From NCBI GenBank assembly GCA_002840755.1, contig PHBZ01000021.1, forward strand, positions 1 through 64,000: a DNA stretch of 64,000 nucleotides. The letters run 5' to 3'. Below the pieces are notes generated by a model. The model was not told where the DNA came from and did no database searches. It saw only the letters and a list, made by a program, of their open reading frames with translations. The translations under genes were made by a program, and so were the position numbers. This DNA is from Chloroflexi bacterium HGW-Chloroflexi-10 (lineage in GTDB: Bacteria; Chloroflexota; Anaerolineae; Anaerolineales; Anaerolineaceae). Below are positions 7,626 through 17,012 of this stretch, one piece after another. Each line of letters starts with the position of its first letter. The first letter of the stretch is position 1.

Positions 7626-8726
7626 TCAATTCTTCAGCGGTATTTTACTGAGGAAGCGGGATTGATAACGGATAAGCCCCACTAGAATCAAAAATTGGAT
7701 TGAAGCATTCAAAATGGTTGAAAATTGATCGAAATAGAACAACAAAAGATTGGCAATGGTCAGGGTGACCAATAAATTCGCTATTCCGATGCGGATACTG
7801 AAACTTTCTCTTCTAAACAGCAGAAGAATGCCACAAATCAAACTTATGCCACCGAGGGCACCTTCCAACGCGACACGCGCCTGAAAGATGGTTAAACCAC
7901 TAGCGTTCCGCACCACGCGGTTTGAAAACAATTGTTCCAAAACATTATTGAGTGAGGAGGAGTTTTCAAGTGAGCTGAGCAGCGTCCAGGGTCCCATTAT
8001 GGAATAGATTCCCCAGGCTATCAGACTGATTACCAGAATCATACGCATTTTTGATTTTGAAAACCATTTGGCTTCCATTACCCGAATGCGTAAAACCCAT
8101 TGTTGAATAAAAGAAGGTTTGTGAGGAACGAGTTGCAACTCACGATTAATGAGATATTCATGTAATGTTTGCGCAAGGTCGCTTAGTTGAGGTTGTTTGC
8201 TGTATGCGACGGCACTTTTCAGGTTTTTCAGGATCGCGCGATGTTCGTTGATGGAGAGATCATTATCCAATAATTCTTCCAGGTCCTGGAAGGCATTATA
8301 CAAATAACTGCGCGCATTTTGTTCACGCGGGCGTTTTACCTGGACATACAATAAAACGGTTAACAGAAAAAAAGCATAGATGATCGGCGCAGCAGAAGGA
8401 TAAAAATAATCATTGCTCTGAGTAATAAATTTTCCCACTTCATCAATGAAGAGACCAACACCAAGCCCTGAAAATAAAGCACTTAAATCCAATGCCCAGC
8501 GATTGGTCAGGGTGAGGGGAAGGAGGCTGCCGACAAAAAGAAACAGGCCGCCCCATAAAACGTGCGCTATATGCAGTTCACCACCCCCCAGTTGAGGGTA
8601 GCCGGTCAGCTCCAGGAACAGACGCGTACCTGAGACGGAAGCAGCAAAGCTGATCAGTGTGATCAGCAAATATTCATTTACCCGGCTTTGTAGAATGGGA
8701 GTGCGGTTACCAGTTTGTGTTTTCAT
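7626..8726 (-). CDS. Polytopic membrane protein, unknown function
   Basis: A 366-residue protein with about four TM segments in residues 20-140, a charged central region (about 140-235) and four more TM segments to the C-terminus. The motif GYPQLGGGELHIAHVLWGG in the first loop is conserved in hypothetical membrane proteins of Chloroflexota and Actinomycetota that I cannot link to a function. I chose the ATG of MKTQTGNRTP, 7-8 nt after AAGGG; the upstream extension would run into the divergent gene. It shares a 62-bp divergent promoter region with the phosphatase-like gene. Confidence 0.6.
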   Translation of the reverse strand: MKTQTGNRTPILQSRVNEYLLITLISFAASVSGTRLFLELTGYPQLGGGELHIAHVLWGGLFLFVGSLLPLTLTNRWALDLSALFSGLGVGLFIDEVGKFITQSNDYFYPSAAPIIYAFFLLTVLLYVQVKRPREQNARSYLYNAFQDLEELLDNDLSINEHRAILKNLKSAVAYSKQPQLSDLAQTLHEYLINRELQLVPHKPSFIQQWVLRIRVMEAKWFSKSKMRMILVISLIAWGIYSIMGPWTLLSSLENSSSLNNVLEQLFSNRVVRNASGLTIFQARVALEGALGGISLICGILLLFRRESFSIRIGIANLLVTLTIANLLLFYFDQFSTILNASIQFLILVGLIRYQSRFLSKIPLKN

Positions 8727-8788
8727 CGTATACCCTTGGATTGTTTGGTAAAATTGTAGATTGTGTGTTAGATATATTAAAGGATAGT

Positions 8789-9442
8789 ATGAGTTTAAAC
8801 AAGATGTTACCAGAATATTTAATGAATGCTTATCAGGTAGTGCCACAAATGGGAGCTGTCTCCGTGGTCATGCGTCATTCTGCGCGTTACCCGATTGAAA
8901 GTGAAGCTGATATATTTACCGCCGGATTGACGCCGGAGGGCCGTGATTTAGCTTCACAGTTTGGCAATTGGCTTAAAGATCAAAAAGAGATTGGGCAAAT
9001 TCAGTCCAGTCCGATTCAGCGATGTATTGATACCGGTGCTTTAATTGGTTCGCAAAAGGACAACCCAATAGACGTACGAACTGCGGATGTTTTGAGTCAC
9101 CCAAATGAAAATGGTGAATATGATCGGATGGAAGAATTCATGGACAGCAATTCCTGGCCTGAACGGGTGAGGGATATTGCATCCTGTATTGTGCCTAATG
9201 GAAAACATCGTCAGGGATTGAACCTGTATGTTACCCACGATACAGTTATCGTATTGATGGCAGCCTTCTGGTTGAATATGGATATTCGCGCTCCTCAGGT
9301 TTGGCCGCAGTTTTTGGAACCTTTTTTTGTTTGGTGGCAGGATAAAAATTTGAAAGCTGCTTTTCGCGGCGAGGTTTACGATATTACTGCCAGGTATGCG
9401 GAATGCTTTGGAAAACAATTGAATACAGCCAGTTCGAATTGA
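8789..9442 (+). CDS. Histidine-phosphatase-superfamily protein
   Basis: A 217-residue protein. VVMRHSARYPI near residue 28 corresponds to the RHGxRxP phosphohistidine loop of histidine acid phosphatases, with Gly replaced by Ser. VTHDTVIVL near residue 150 corresponds to the HD proton-donor motif. SSPIQRCIDTG supplies the second Arg. It is about half the length of typical phytase-type enzymes and has no signal peptide. Start: ATG after AAAGGA. Probable phosphomonoesterase, substrate unknown. Confidence 0.7.
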   Translation: MSLNKMLPEYLMNAYQVVPQMGAVSVVMRHSARYPIESEADIFTAGLTPEGRDLASQFGNWLKDQKEIGQIQSSPIQRCIDTGALIGSQKDNPIDVRTADVLSHPNENGEYDRMEEFMDSNSWPERVRDIASCIVPNGKHRQGLNLYVTHDTVIVLMAAFWLNMDIRAPQVWPQFLEPFFVWWQDKNLKAAFRGEVYDITARYAECFGKQLNTASSN

Positions 9443-9460
9443 CCGACTGAAGGAGTAAGA

Positions 9461-10327
9461 ATGAATTTGCTGCGAGATCAACGCCTGGATTTGCAATTAT
9501 TGGAAGAATTCAGCCAAAAACCGGCATTATACGCACCGGGAGAATCTCATTTTTGGGACGATCCCTATATCTCGCAACAGATGTTGGAAGCTCATCTGAA
9601 TCCGGCGCATGATGCGGCCTCTCGAAAGCCAGAGACGATCGACTGCACCGTAAAATGGCTGGTTGATGAATTTCTAGCCACATTACCTGGCCGGCAAGTG
9701 ATGGACCTTGGGTGTGGGCCAGGCCTGTATACAGTGAGATTAGCCAAGGCCGGATATCAGGTATCCGGAATTGATCTTTCTGAAAGCTCCATTCGTTATG
9801 CTCAAAGCATGGCTAAAAAAGAAGGCCTGCATATCGCTTATAAACATGCCGATTATCTAAAATGGAGAGCACACGAACAATTCGATGCAGTTCAATTAAT
9901 TTATTTTGATTTCGGCACCTTTGGCCCACCGTTTCGCAGGATAATTTTAGAAAACATTCAGCGCGCATTGAAACCCGGAGGGTTATTTATATTTGATATA
10001 GCCACTGAACAACACATCCGTAACCTGGGTTCGGGAGAGGAATGGCATGCCGCCACCGGCGGATTTTGGAGTCCTGACCCGTATTTGTGCCTTTCAAGAA
10101 ATTTCTGCTATGATGATAAACAAGTCATGCTTTCTCAACATGTTGTGATTGACAGCAGCGGTGAGACGAAAGTTTACCGCATTTGGGAGCATTGGTTTAC
10201 CTCCCAGTCTATCAAAGAAGAACTGTATGAGAATGGGTTTGAAATTGTCTGGATTGGCAATGATTTATGCGGCAACCCTTATCAAACGCAAGGAAATGGA
10301 ATGGGCGTAATTGCCAGAAAAATGTAA
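9461..10327 (+). CDS. Class I SAM-dependent methyltransferase
   Basis: A 288-residue protein. Residues 80-110 hold the SAM-binding motif I, VMDLGCGPGLYTVRLA, followed by the acidic motif GIDLSESS. A second conserved segment is ALKPGGLFIFDI. The N-terminal 70 residues do not match a known substrate domain. The start ATG follows GGAG at 7 nt. It lies 18 bp after the phosphatase-like gene and 40 bp before the BTAD regulator, all on the plus strand. The methyl acceptor cannot be predicted. Confidence 0.8.
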   Translation: MNLLRDQRLDLQLLEEFSQKPALYAPGESHFWDDPYISQQMLEAHLNPAHDAASRKPETIDCTVKWLVDEFLATLPGRQVMDLGCGPGLYTVRLAKAGYQVSGIDLSESSIRYAQSMAKKEGLHIAYKHADYLKWRAHEQFDAVQLIYFDFGTFGPPFRRIILENIQRALKPGGLFIFDIATEQHIRNLGSGEEWHAATGGFWSPDPYLCLSRNFCYDDKQVMLSQHVVIDSSGETKVYRIWEHWFTSQSIKEELYENGFEIVWIGNDLCGNPYQTQGNGMGVIARKM

Positions 10328-10367
10328 AAGCATTTCTTCCGGATATTTTCCAAAAGACAGATAACGA

Positions 10368-13300
10368 ATGAGTTTGCGAGATTTTGTTATTCAAAGCCAA
10401 TTGGTACCTCCACGCAGCCGGCAGGGAATACTTTCGCGCCCGCGTATTTCTTCACGCCTAAAAGTATGCCTTGATTATCCGCTTACCATCGTACAGGCAG
10501 GCACCGGTTATGGAAAAAGCACCGAATTGGCTGCTTTGGCGGAACAGGTTCCCCAGTTATACTGGTACAGCGTGCGAGAAGCGGATCGAGATCCGTTTCT
10601 ATTTCTGGTAAACCTGGTTTCCGCATTTGGTATCCATGGAAAACCCTGGGGAAAAACCATTCTGGATACTCTGGAAGAAGAGCCGCAGTCTATCCACGTG
10701 GACTTATTGCGGCCATTATTGAATGATCTTTCGATTGGCCTACCCTGTGAAACAGTTCTGGTGCTGGATGATTTTCACCATGTGACTGAGGTAGCAGAGA
10801 TCGAAAATCTGGTTACATTTCTGGTAGATAACTGTCCGCAACGGCTGCATGTGGTGCTTTCCACCCGCCGGATTCCGAATTACAACGCACTACCCAGATG
10901 GCGGGTAAAAGGATTATTACACCTGCTGCATCGAGCTGAGCTGGCTTTCACCCGGGAAGAGATACTGGCCCTATTTCAAGATCATTTTTTGACCAAACTC
11001 AGTGATGACCAGGTTTCTTTATTGCACAAAGAGACCGAAGGATGGGCGATTGCTTTGCAAATGGTCTGGCAGAGTTTACAAAACAATTCCACCAGTCTTG
11101 AACAGGTTTTAGCACAGCGACCTTATACCCTGGAAGCATTATTTGAGTATCTGGCGAATGAGGTGCTGGATCGATTGCAGCCCGAGGCTCAAAATTTTCT
11201 GGTTACTGTTTCCGTACTAAACCAAATTGAGCCGGAAATCTGTGATTTGCTGATGGGCACAACCAATAGTGAGAAGATGATTCTATCCCTGCAGGAAAGC
11301 GGCCTTTTCCTTTCTTCTGTGGGTGAAAGAGTATTTCAATTTCAAAATTTGTTTCACGATTTTTTGTACTCACGGCTTTGGGCAAATCCGGAAAACGCGA
11401 GGAATTTACACCAACGCTGCGCAGCCTATTATCTGGTAATGGGACGCAAGGAAGCTGCGGTTTACCATTTATTGGAAGCTAATTTATATTTGGAAGCCGC
11501 TGTGCAAATCATTGAATCCGGACCGGAATTGATCCGAATAGGCCGCCTAGACAGTCTTCTGGGTTGGATAACGCGTTTCCCGGCAGAAAATATGCAAGAA
11601 TCAGCGGGATTGTTACTGTTATCCGGTGAAATCCGGCGTTTAAAATCGGATTTTGAAGAAGCGCTTGTTCTATACACACAGGCTGAGAAGAAATATATTC
11701 AGTTGGATGATCATTTAGGCCGAAGCAAGGCACTGCGGGGACAAGCGCAAATATTCCTGGATACGATCCGGCCATTACGAGCCGAGGCACTTCTGGAAGA
11801 GGCATTGCGATTATTGGAACCGCAGGAGTATCACCTGGAAACCGCCGCGTTATTGGACCAATTGGCTGAGAACAAGTTGAATCTTGGGCACCCGGATCAG
11901 GCACAAGCGCTGCATCATGAAGCCCAACTGCTAAGGGTTGAATCCGATCCGGGTGATGTTTACCTGGAAGCACGCGCATTAATGCGTACGGGACATTTAA
12001 ATGAAGCACGGGATTTATTATCTACACGTGCCCTGGAAGAAAAGTCAACCATACAATCGCGTCCACAGCGTTTTCATCGGGAAACGTTGTTATTGTTGTC
12101 ACTCATTTGCATTTTGCAGGGAGATTGGCAGACTGCCATGCAGTTCGCTAAAGATGGAATTGCAACGGGACAGCGACTAAACTCCTCATTTGTTGAAGCT
12201 GTTGGCCTGATTCGATTGGGCCATGCTTATGAGGTTCAGAGTTTGGGTACCCGGCAAACCGGTTTGAGTGAACAGGCCATTTTGTGTTATGAACAGGCCA
12301 TTGAAAAAGTCCGGATGTTTAAGGTTACCCGGGTTCAGGTGGAGCCCTTATGGGGATTAAGCCGGGTATATGGTTTGCAGGGAAAACTACTGGAATCACA
12401 GACATATGCGCGCCAGGCGATGGACCTTGCTTCTCAGGCCGGCGATAAATGGTTGTATCATTTAGTGAATATCACAAACGGTATAACTCATTTTTACAAT
12501 GGACAGACCAAAGAAGCCATGACTTTTTTTATGGATGCCTATAACGGTTTTGTCCAAGTTGCTGATTCTTTCGGTGTAGCCGCCTGTTTACTGTGGAAAG
12601 CCGTGGTCTATTGGGAAGAAGGCGATGCAGACCGGTCTATTGATCAGATGCGCCTACTTTTACCTTTGATCAAGGCGGGTAAATATACCTATTTACTCAC
12701 CAGACCAACTTATTTGAGTGTAAAAGATGAGCAACAACTGGTTCCATTAATTCTGGAAACCTACCGTGTGGGTATTGAAAAACAATTTTTGGAACAAATT
12801 ATTCGCCAAATGAACCTGGATGAGGTTGATTTCCATCCCGGTTATCGTTTGTATGTGCAGACTTTGGGTGTATTTGAGGTTTGGCGGGGAGGTCAACGAA
12901 TCCGGTCCGCCGAATGGCAACGGGATAAGGCGCGCCAACTTTTACAATTATTACTGATTAACCGGCATGAATGGCTGCAACGCGACCAGATTGTGGACCG
13001 GTTGTGGCCAGATTTAACCCCGGACGCTGCTGTGCGGGATTTTAAGGTGGCATTGAACGCACTTCATCGCGCATTGGAACCCGGAAGGCCGCGGGGAGTC
13101 AATCCGTTTTTTATCATCCGGCGTGATAATCTGTATGCGATTAATCCGCAGGCCAGTCTATGGCTGGATGTGGAAGAGATGGAAAGCCTGGTCCGGAAAG
13201 ATGATGTAAATTCCTTGAAAGGGGCAATCGCTCTTTATAAAGGTGAGTTCTTGTCGGACAGTTTGTATAATGAATGGACAGAAAACCGGCGTGAACAGGT

Positions 13301-13589
13301 GAAATTTCTATATCTTTCCGCCTGTGAACGATTGGCCGAGCTTTATCTTGAGGAAAAGAAATTTGATGCAGCCAACCAGGTGTGTGAACAACTGCTTGCT
13401 GTTGAACCGACCTGGGAGGCAGCTTACCGGATGATGATGGAAGCGTATGCCGGAAAAAACAACCGTTCTCAGGTTATTCATGTGTATCACCGCTGCCAGG
13501 AAATAATGAAGATGGAATTAGGCGTGGAACCTTCCGAAGTGACCAGTCAGGTTTTCGAAATTCTTGGGGGAAACGAGAATACCAATTAA
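10368..13589 (+). CDS. MalT-like STAND ATPase with C-terminal BTAD transcriptional-activator domain
   Basis: A 1073-residue regulator. Residues 1-330 form a STAND NTPase: Walker A AGTGYGKST (44-52) and Walker B VLVLDDFHH near 128. Residues 340-800 are TPR-like helical repeats. From about 826 there is an OmpR/PhoB-type winged helix (TLGVFEVWRGGQ to about 940), followed by a bacterial transcriptional-activation (BTAD) domain to the end. MalT-family proteins normally end in a LuxR helix-turn-helix; the BTAD ending is common in Chloroflexota. By analogy an inducer switches the NTPase to an oligomeric DNA-binding form. It is 245 bp upstream of the CoA-enzyme/importer cluster and in the same direction, so it is a good candidate activator of it (inference). 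Confidence 0.85.
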   Translation: MSLRDFVIQSQLVPPRSRQGILSRPRISSRLKVCLDYPLTIVQAGTGYGKSTELAALAEQVPQLYWYSVREADRDPFLFLVNLVSAFGIHGKPWGKTILDTLEEEPQSIHVDLLRPLLNDLSIGLPCETVLVLDDFHHVTEVAEIENLVTFLVDNCPQRLHVVLSTRRIPNYNALPRWRVKGLLHLLHRAELAFTREEILALFQDHFLTKLSDDQVSLLHKETEGWAIALQMVWQSLQNNSTSLEQVLAQRPYTLEALFEYLANEVLDRLQPEAQNFLVTVSVLNQIEPEICDLLMGTTNSEKMILSLQESGLFLSSVGERVFQFQNLFHDFLYSRLWANPENARNLHQRCAAYYLVMGRKEAAVYHLLEANLYLEAAVQIIESGPELIRIGRLDSLLGWITRFPAENMQESAGLLLLSGEIRRLKSDFEEALVLYTQAEKKYIQLDDHLGRSKALRGQAQIFLDTIRPLRAEALLEEALRLLEPQEYHLETAALLDQLAENKLNLGHPDQAQALHHEAQLLRVESDPGDVYLEARALMRTGHLNEARDLLSTRALEEKSTIQSRPQRFHRETLLLLSLICILQGDWQTAMQFAKDGIATGQRLNSSFVEAVGLIRLGHAYEVQSLGTRQTGLSEQAILCYEQAIEKVRMFKVTRVQVEPLWGLSRVYGLQGKLLESQTYARQAMDLASQAGDKWLYHLVNITNGITHFYNGQTKEAMTFFMDAYNGFVQVADSFGVAACLLWKAVVYWEEGDADRSIDQMRLLLPLIKAGKYTYLLTRPTYLSVKDEQQLVPLILETYRVGIEKQFLEQIIRQMNLDEVDFHPGYRLYVQTLGVFEVWRGGQRIRSAEWQRDKARQLLQLLLINRHEWLQRDQIVDRLWPDLTPDAAVRDFKVALNALHRALEPGRPRGVNPFFIIRRDNLYAINPQASLWLDVEEMESLVRKDDVNSLKGAIALYKGEFLSDSLYNEWTENRREQVKFLYLSACERLAELYLEEKKFDAANQVCEQLLAVEPTWEAAYRMMMEAYAGKNNRSQVIHVYHRCQEIMKMELGVEPSEVTSQVFEILGGNENTN

Positions 13590-13834
13590 TCGATAATTGG
13601 GGACATCATTACCGATTATTCAAAAATCCAAAATTTATTCGCTACCTTGTAACTGATTTGTATCGGGGAACTGGTATTTTTAATTTACCCAAGAGACCCG
13701 ATTATGCGCCCAAATTACTTTTATTCTAGTCAGCATTATTACTAAATATTGTTAGATAACACAGCGATTGAATACCTTCAACAGCGGTGTTTTTGTTTCT
13801 GCTTTTTATTCATTCAATTCCGGAGGATTACCCA

Positions 13835-14599
13835 ATGCGCCTGAAAGATAAAGTTTGTTTAATCACTGGTGGAGCTGCCGGTATCGGCAAAGCAACCGCG
13901 ATACGATTTGCCGAAGAAGGGGCAAAAGTTGTTATTTGTGATGTAAGCCAGGAGGCTGGCGATGCTGTGTTGGCAGAGCTTGGCGCGGACGCCAGTTTCT
14001 TTGTGGTGAATGTGGCCGACCGGGACGCCGTTCAACAATGGGTGGATGAAGTTGGCAAGAAATACGGCCGGATTGATGTACTGATTAATAATGCCGGGGT
14101 AACCCGGGATGGTTTGCTGGTGAAATATAAAGATGGCCAGGTGGCTGGCCAAATGAGCCAGGATGCCTGGGATCTGGTGGTTGATGTAAACCTGAAGGGT
14201 GTATTCAATTGTGCTCAGGCAGTCATTCCATTTATGATCCAACAAGGCGGCGGGGTGATTATCAATGCATCATCCGTGGTGGGTCTGTATGGTAATTTTG
14301 GACAAACGAATTACGTGGCTACCAAAGCAGGTGTGATTGGGATGACCAAAGTATGGGCACGGGAACTTGGAAAATACAAAATCCGGGTCAACGCTGTTGC
14401 GCCTGGTTTTATTGCTACGGAGATGGTTCAGAAAATGCCAGAAAAAGTTCTGGCGAATATGACCGAACATACACCTCTTGGCAGATTGGGAGACCCCGTA
14501 GATATCGCCAACGCGTATGTGTGGCTTTCCAGCGATGAGGCCAGTTATGTACACGGGACGACCATCAGTGTGGATGGCGGGATTGTGTTGGGTACATAA
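13835..14599 (+). CDS. SDR-family 3-oxoacyl reductase / 3-hydroxyacyl-CoA dehydrogenase (FabG/PhaB-like)
   Basis: A 254-residue classical short-chain dehydrogenase. It has the cofactor motif TGGAAGIG, then INNAGV, a catalytic Ser in NASSVVG and the YVATK (Tyr-x-x-x-Lys) pair. Asp in VICDVSQ at the end of the second strand suggests NAD rather than NADP preference. I start at the ATG of MRLKDKVC, after GGAGG at 8 nt; the frame extends 16 codons upstream without a better start. First gene of the 13-gene run. In context it most likely interconverts 3-hydroxyacyl-CoA and 3-oxoacyl-CoA. The preceding 245-bp gap (13590-13834) holds no gene and no clear promoter. Confidence 0.85.
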   Translation: MRLKDKVCLITGGAAGIGKATAIRFAEEGAKVVICDVSQEAGDAVLAELGADASFFVVNVADRDAVQQWVDEVGKKYGRIDVLINNAGVTRDGLLVKYKDGQVAGQMSQDAWDLVVDVNLKGVFNCAQAVIPFMIQQGGGVIINASSVVGLYGNFGQTNYVATKAGVIGMTKVWARELGKYKIRVNAVAPGFIATEMVQKMPEKVLANMTEHTPLGRLGDPVDIANAYVWLSSDEASYVHGTTISVDGGIVLGT

Positions 14600-14647
14600 A
14601 AGATTCGGAACCATTGACAGACAATATTCAGATCAGGAGACTTATTG

Positions 14648-15652
14648 ATGAAATACGCGAATATTATCGGAACCGGACGATACGTACCCGAATTTGAGCA
14701 TACCAATGCCATGTTCAAAGAACAATTAGCACGCACCAACCCAAAGCTGGCAGATGTTGTAGATAAATTTGAGGCATCTTCCAATATTAAACTGCGCCGT
14801 TATGCTCCAGAAGGCTGGGTAACCTCCGATCTGGCCGTGGCAGCTGCGAATGATGCGCTGGCCGATGCCGGATTAAAGGCTGAGGATCTGGATATGATCC
14901 TGGTTGGCACTGACAGCCCGGATTACATCACACCGGCTACTTCAGTTGTTGTTCAGCATAAACTGGGCGCGGTCAACGCCGGGTCGTTTGATATCGGCTG
15001 CGCCTGTGCTTCTTTTCCAACGGGTTTGGTACAAGCAGCGGGGATGCTGGCCACCAATCCACAGATGAAAAATGTGATGGTGATTGGCGCTTACATGATG
15101 CATAAACTGGCGGATGCCGAGAATGACATCATGTCCTTCTTCTATAGTGACGGAGCCGGCGCCGCGATATTATCCGCTGGCGACAAACCCGGATATCTTG
15201 GATCGGCATTTTTTGCTGACGGACAATATCACAAACATTGGGGGATTTACTCCGGTGGTACATATGAACCGGCAACGCCTGACAGTGTTGAAGCTGGGCG
15301 GACAAAAGTGAAGCTGATTGAGCCTTTCCCGGCAGAAGTGAACAATGATGGCTGGCCGGCGCGGATGCGTGAATTAGCCAAAAATGCCAATTTTGCCATG
15401 GAAGATATTGATATGGCTATATTTACGCAGGTGCGATTGAACAGCATCAAACTGGTGATGGAAAATCTTGGTTTGCCCCTGGAACATGCCCATTGGGTGA
15501 TGGATAAATGGGGATACACCGGTTCGGCTTGTTTGCCCATGGCTTTTGATGATGCCCGTAAGCTGGGTAAAGTGAAATCGGGCGATCTGGTTACCTTTGT
15601 GGGTTCCGGCGTTGGATATAATCAGGCTGCCGCAGCCTTTGTAATGCCGTAA
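14648..15652 (+). CDS. KAS III (FabH)-like thiolase-fold protein lacking catalytic His and Asn
   Basis: A 334-residue protein of the 3-oxoacyl-ACP synthase III fold: VTSDLAVAAANDAL, then FDIGCACASFPTG with the nucleophile at C120, FFYSDGAGAAIL, and a C-terminal VKSGDLVTFVGSG. The other two members of the FabH triad are missing: the HQAN site reads TQVR (260-263) and the GNT site reads GYT (289-291). Start is ATG after AGGAGA; a TTG one codon earlier is less likely. Cys-only KAS III relatives act as acyltransferases or unusual condensing or cleaving enzymes, so normal fatty-acid initiation is unlikely. An HMG-CoA-synthase-like role beside thiolase and DUF35 is possible but unproven. Confidence 0.8.
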   Translation: MKYANIIGTGRYVPEFEHTNAMFKEQLARTNPKLADVVDKFEASSNIKLRRYAPEGWVTSDLAVAAANDALADAGLKAEDLDMILVGTDSPDYITPATSVVVQHKLGAVNAGSFDIGCACASFPTGLVQAAGMLATNPQMKNVMVIGAYMMHKLADAENDIMSFFYSDGAGAAILSAGDKPGYLGSAFFADGQYHKHWGIYSGGTYEPATPDSVEAGRTKVKLIEPFPAEVNNDGWPARMRELAKNANFAMEDIDMAIFTQVRLNSIKLVMENLGLPLEHAHWVMDKWGYTGSACLPMAFDDARKLGKVKSGDLVTFVGSGVGYNQAAAAFVMP

Positions 15653-15663
15653 GGATAGGTGAT

Positions 15664-16995
15664 ATGAGCGCCAGGGCAATATACGCAGACAAATTCATCA
15701 GTATCCCTGAGGCAGTTGCCAAAGTGCAATCGCACCAGACGATTGGCGTGGCCATAGCAGCCAGTGAACCTTTTGGTTTATTGACTGAACTGGCTAAACA
15801 CAAGGAACGTTTACAGGGTGTGCATACCTGGGTGTGTTTACCCATGCGCGCTTACGATTATGCCATTCAACCTGAAATGGAAAACAGTTTTTTTGTGGAA
15901 AACTGGTTCTATGGCGGTGCGGACCGGAAAGTGCATCCTCAGGGACGGACGTCTTATATTCCGAATAATTTGCATCGCGCTGCCGCCGATAAACTGTATG
16001 CGTCTAAAGGGAAACTGAATGTTTTTTGGGGAACAGCAACCCCACCAGACGAACGCGGTTTCATGTCTCTTTCGCTCAGCCTTGTGGTTGAGAAAGAGTT
16101 GATGCGTGCCGCAGATCTGGTTGTTCTGGAGATAAACGAAAATTTGCCCTGGACTTTAGGGGATACCCAGGTACATATCTCTGAAGTGGATTACCTGGTG
16201 GAAAACCATATCCCTTTATTTGAACTGCCTTCCGTGCCACCCAGTGATACAGAAAAGCTAATTGGAGAACATATTGCCGCGCTGATCGAAGATGGTTCTA
16301 CGCTGCAATTAGGAATTGGGGGAATTCCGAATGCAATCACTGCATTTCTGAAGGATCGAAGAGACCTGGGTATCCATACTGAAATGTTTAATGATGGCAT
16401 GGTGGACCTGTATGAAGCGGGAGTCGTCACCAATGCACGAAAATCGATATTTAAAGGCAAGATGGTAGGCGCATTTGCTTTGGGCACCCAAAAACTGTAT
16501 GACTTCCTGAATAACAATATTGGTGTAGAAATGCAGCAGGGGCGGATGACCAATGATCCATATGTGATTGGGCAAAATTACAAGTTAATCAGTGTGAATA
16601 CCGCTTTGCAGGTAGATATCCTGGGTCAGGTGTGTTCTCAATCGATTGGATATCGCCATTTTAGCGGCACCGGTGGTCAACTGGATACTCATCGCGGCGC
16701 TCAGCTATCTAAAGGCGGACGCGGGATCATCGCCTTACGCTCTACTGCTAAGGACGGAGAAATTTCTACTATTGTGCCTTACTTGTCACCGGGAGCAGAA
16801 GTAACTGTTCCAAGCCAATGTGTGGACACGATTGTTACCGAGTTTGGTGTGGCAGAATTACGTGGGCGCAGTGTACAGGAACGCACCCGAGCTTTAATTT
16901 CCATAGCTCATCCGGATTTTCGTGAAACATTGGCGGCAGAAGTTCAAAAACTGGGCATTGTACCGCGTTTGTTTATGCCCGGTATCGATTTGTGA
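15664..16995 (+). CDS. Acetyl-CoA hydrolase / 4-hydroxybutyrate CoA-transferase family protein
   Basis: A 443-residue family I-type CoA-transferase of the acetyl-CoA hydrolase/AbfT group. Diagnostic features are GIGGIPNAI (217-225), HTEMFNDG with the probable catalytic Glu at 240, FALGTQKLYDFL, and the C-terminal TEFGVAELRGRS followed by AHPDFRETL. It would move CoA from an acyl-CoA donor to a carboxylate, activating the substrate or salvaging the CoA ester. It starts 11 bp after the KAS III-like gene; ATG follows AGGATAGG. Length is typical for the family. Confidence 0.88.
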   Translation: MSARAIYADKFISIPEAVAKVQSHQTIGVAIAASEPFGLLTELAKHKERLQGVHTWVCLPMRAYDYAIQPEMENSFFVENWFYGGADRKVHPQGRTSYIPNNLHRAAADKLYASKGKLNVFWGTATPPDERGFMSLSLSLVVEKELMRAADLVVLEINENLPWTLGDTQVHISEVDYLVENHIPLFELPSVPPSDTEKLIGEHIAALIEDGSTLQLGIGGIPNAITAFLKDRRDLGIHTEMFNDGMVDLYEAGVVTNARKSIFKGKMVGAFALGTQKLYDFLNNNIGVEMQQGRMTNDPYVIGQNYKLISVNTALQVDILGQVCSQSIGYRHFSGTGGQLDTHRGAQLSKGGRGIIALRSTAKDGEISTIVPYLSPGAEVTVPSQCVDTIVTEFGVAELRGRSVQERTRALISIAHPDFRETLAAEVQKLGIVPRLFMPGIDL

Positions 16996-17012
16996 TTTTT
17001 TGGAGGTGAAAC

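Noticed and set aside
15114..15311. Various 60-100 residue frames inside the CoA-enzyme genes
   Set aside because: All are alternate-frame shadows of well-supported enzymes.
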